Positions 5,162-5,210 of a DNA stretch of 5,210 nt are shown in pieces. The notes under the pieces are model-generated. The model saw only the letters and a list, made by a program, of their open reading frames with translations. It was not told the origin of the DNA and made no database searches. The position numbers were made by a program, and so were the translations under genes. Position 1 is the stretch's first letter. Each line of letters starts with the position of its first letter. Source of the DNA: an uncultured Nitrospinaceae bacterium (lineage in GTDB: Bacteria > Nitrospinota > Nitrospinia > Nitrospinales > VA-1); contig CAJWLY010000110.1 in assembly GCA_913043155.1 (NCBI GenBank), forward strand, positions 1 through 5,210, read 5' to 3'.

Positions 5162-5210
5162 TTAAGCTTCCTTTTTGGCGGTCTTTCTCGATTTTTTCTT
5201 TTTGGTGGCA
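5162..5210 (-). CDS. Lysine-rich C-terminal tail of a convergent gene (partial)
   Basis: On the minus strand the last 15 codons before a TAA (5164-5162) read ATKKKKSRKTAKKEA. The rest lies beyond the right edge. Basic Lys/Ala/Thr tails of this kind end histone H1-like or HU-like DNA-binding proteins, some topoisomerase I enzymes and other nucleic-acid-binding proteins, so the gene cannot be named from this fragment. A terminator with a T-run on this strand 27 nt downstream supports a real gene end. Confidence 0.6.
   Translation of the reverse strand, partial: ATKKKKSRKTAKKEA

Overview
The window appears to come from a Gram-negative (diderm) bacterium of moderate G+C content. It encodes a predicted outer-membrane beta-barrel protein, a predicted lipoprotein metalloprotease, a periplasmic TlpA-type thioredoxin and a c-type cytochrome, all of which need an outer membrane or periplasm. 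Nothing here fixes the taxon. The gene mix would suit lineages such as Nitrospinota, Nitrospirota or Desulfobacterota, but that is inference. There are no signs of mobile elements, CRISPR arrays, tRNA or rRNA.

Left part (1-1522): a divergent gene pair. On the minus strand is the first 165 codons of ribonuclease HII (rnhB), which runs off the left edge. On the plus strand is a complete M48-family zinc metalloprotease with a lipoprotein signal. The 137 bp between them hold a plausible promoter for each direction. The protease promoter lies so close to its ATG that the mRNA may be leaderless.

Centre and right (1606-5015): a same-strand cluster of five exported proteins, preceded by a good sigma70-type promoter (TTGACA-16 bp-TATAGT). 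In order: a small His/Cys-rich secreted protein; a Met-rich outer-membrane barrel protein whose predicted mature N-terminus carries a CCxHC cluster; a small monoheme c-type cytochrome; a TlpA/ResA-like thioredoxin with WCQPC; and an unrecognised 263-aa exported protein. The last four are tightly packed (gaps of 24 and 10 bp, then a 1-nt TGATG overlap), so they are very likely one transcript. The first gene is separated from them by 127 bp that contain two small inverted repeats and a strong ribosome-binding site. Every product is predicted to be exported. Abundant potential metal ligands (Cys, His, Met) next to a thiol reductase and a heme protein suggest an envelope module for metal handling or redox chemistry. 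The substrate cannot be read from the sequence. This cluster is the most interesting content of the window.

Right edge (5016-5210): a bidirectional rho-independent terminator sits between the cluster and the lysine-rich C-terminal 15 residues of a convergent gene that enters from the right edge on the minus strand.
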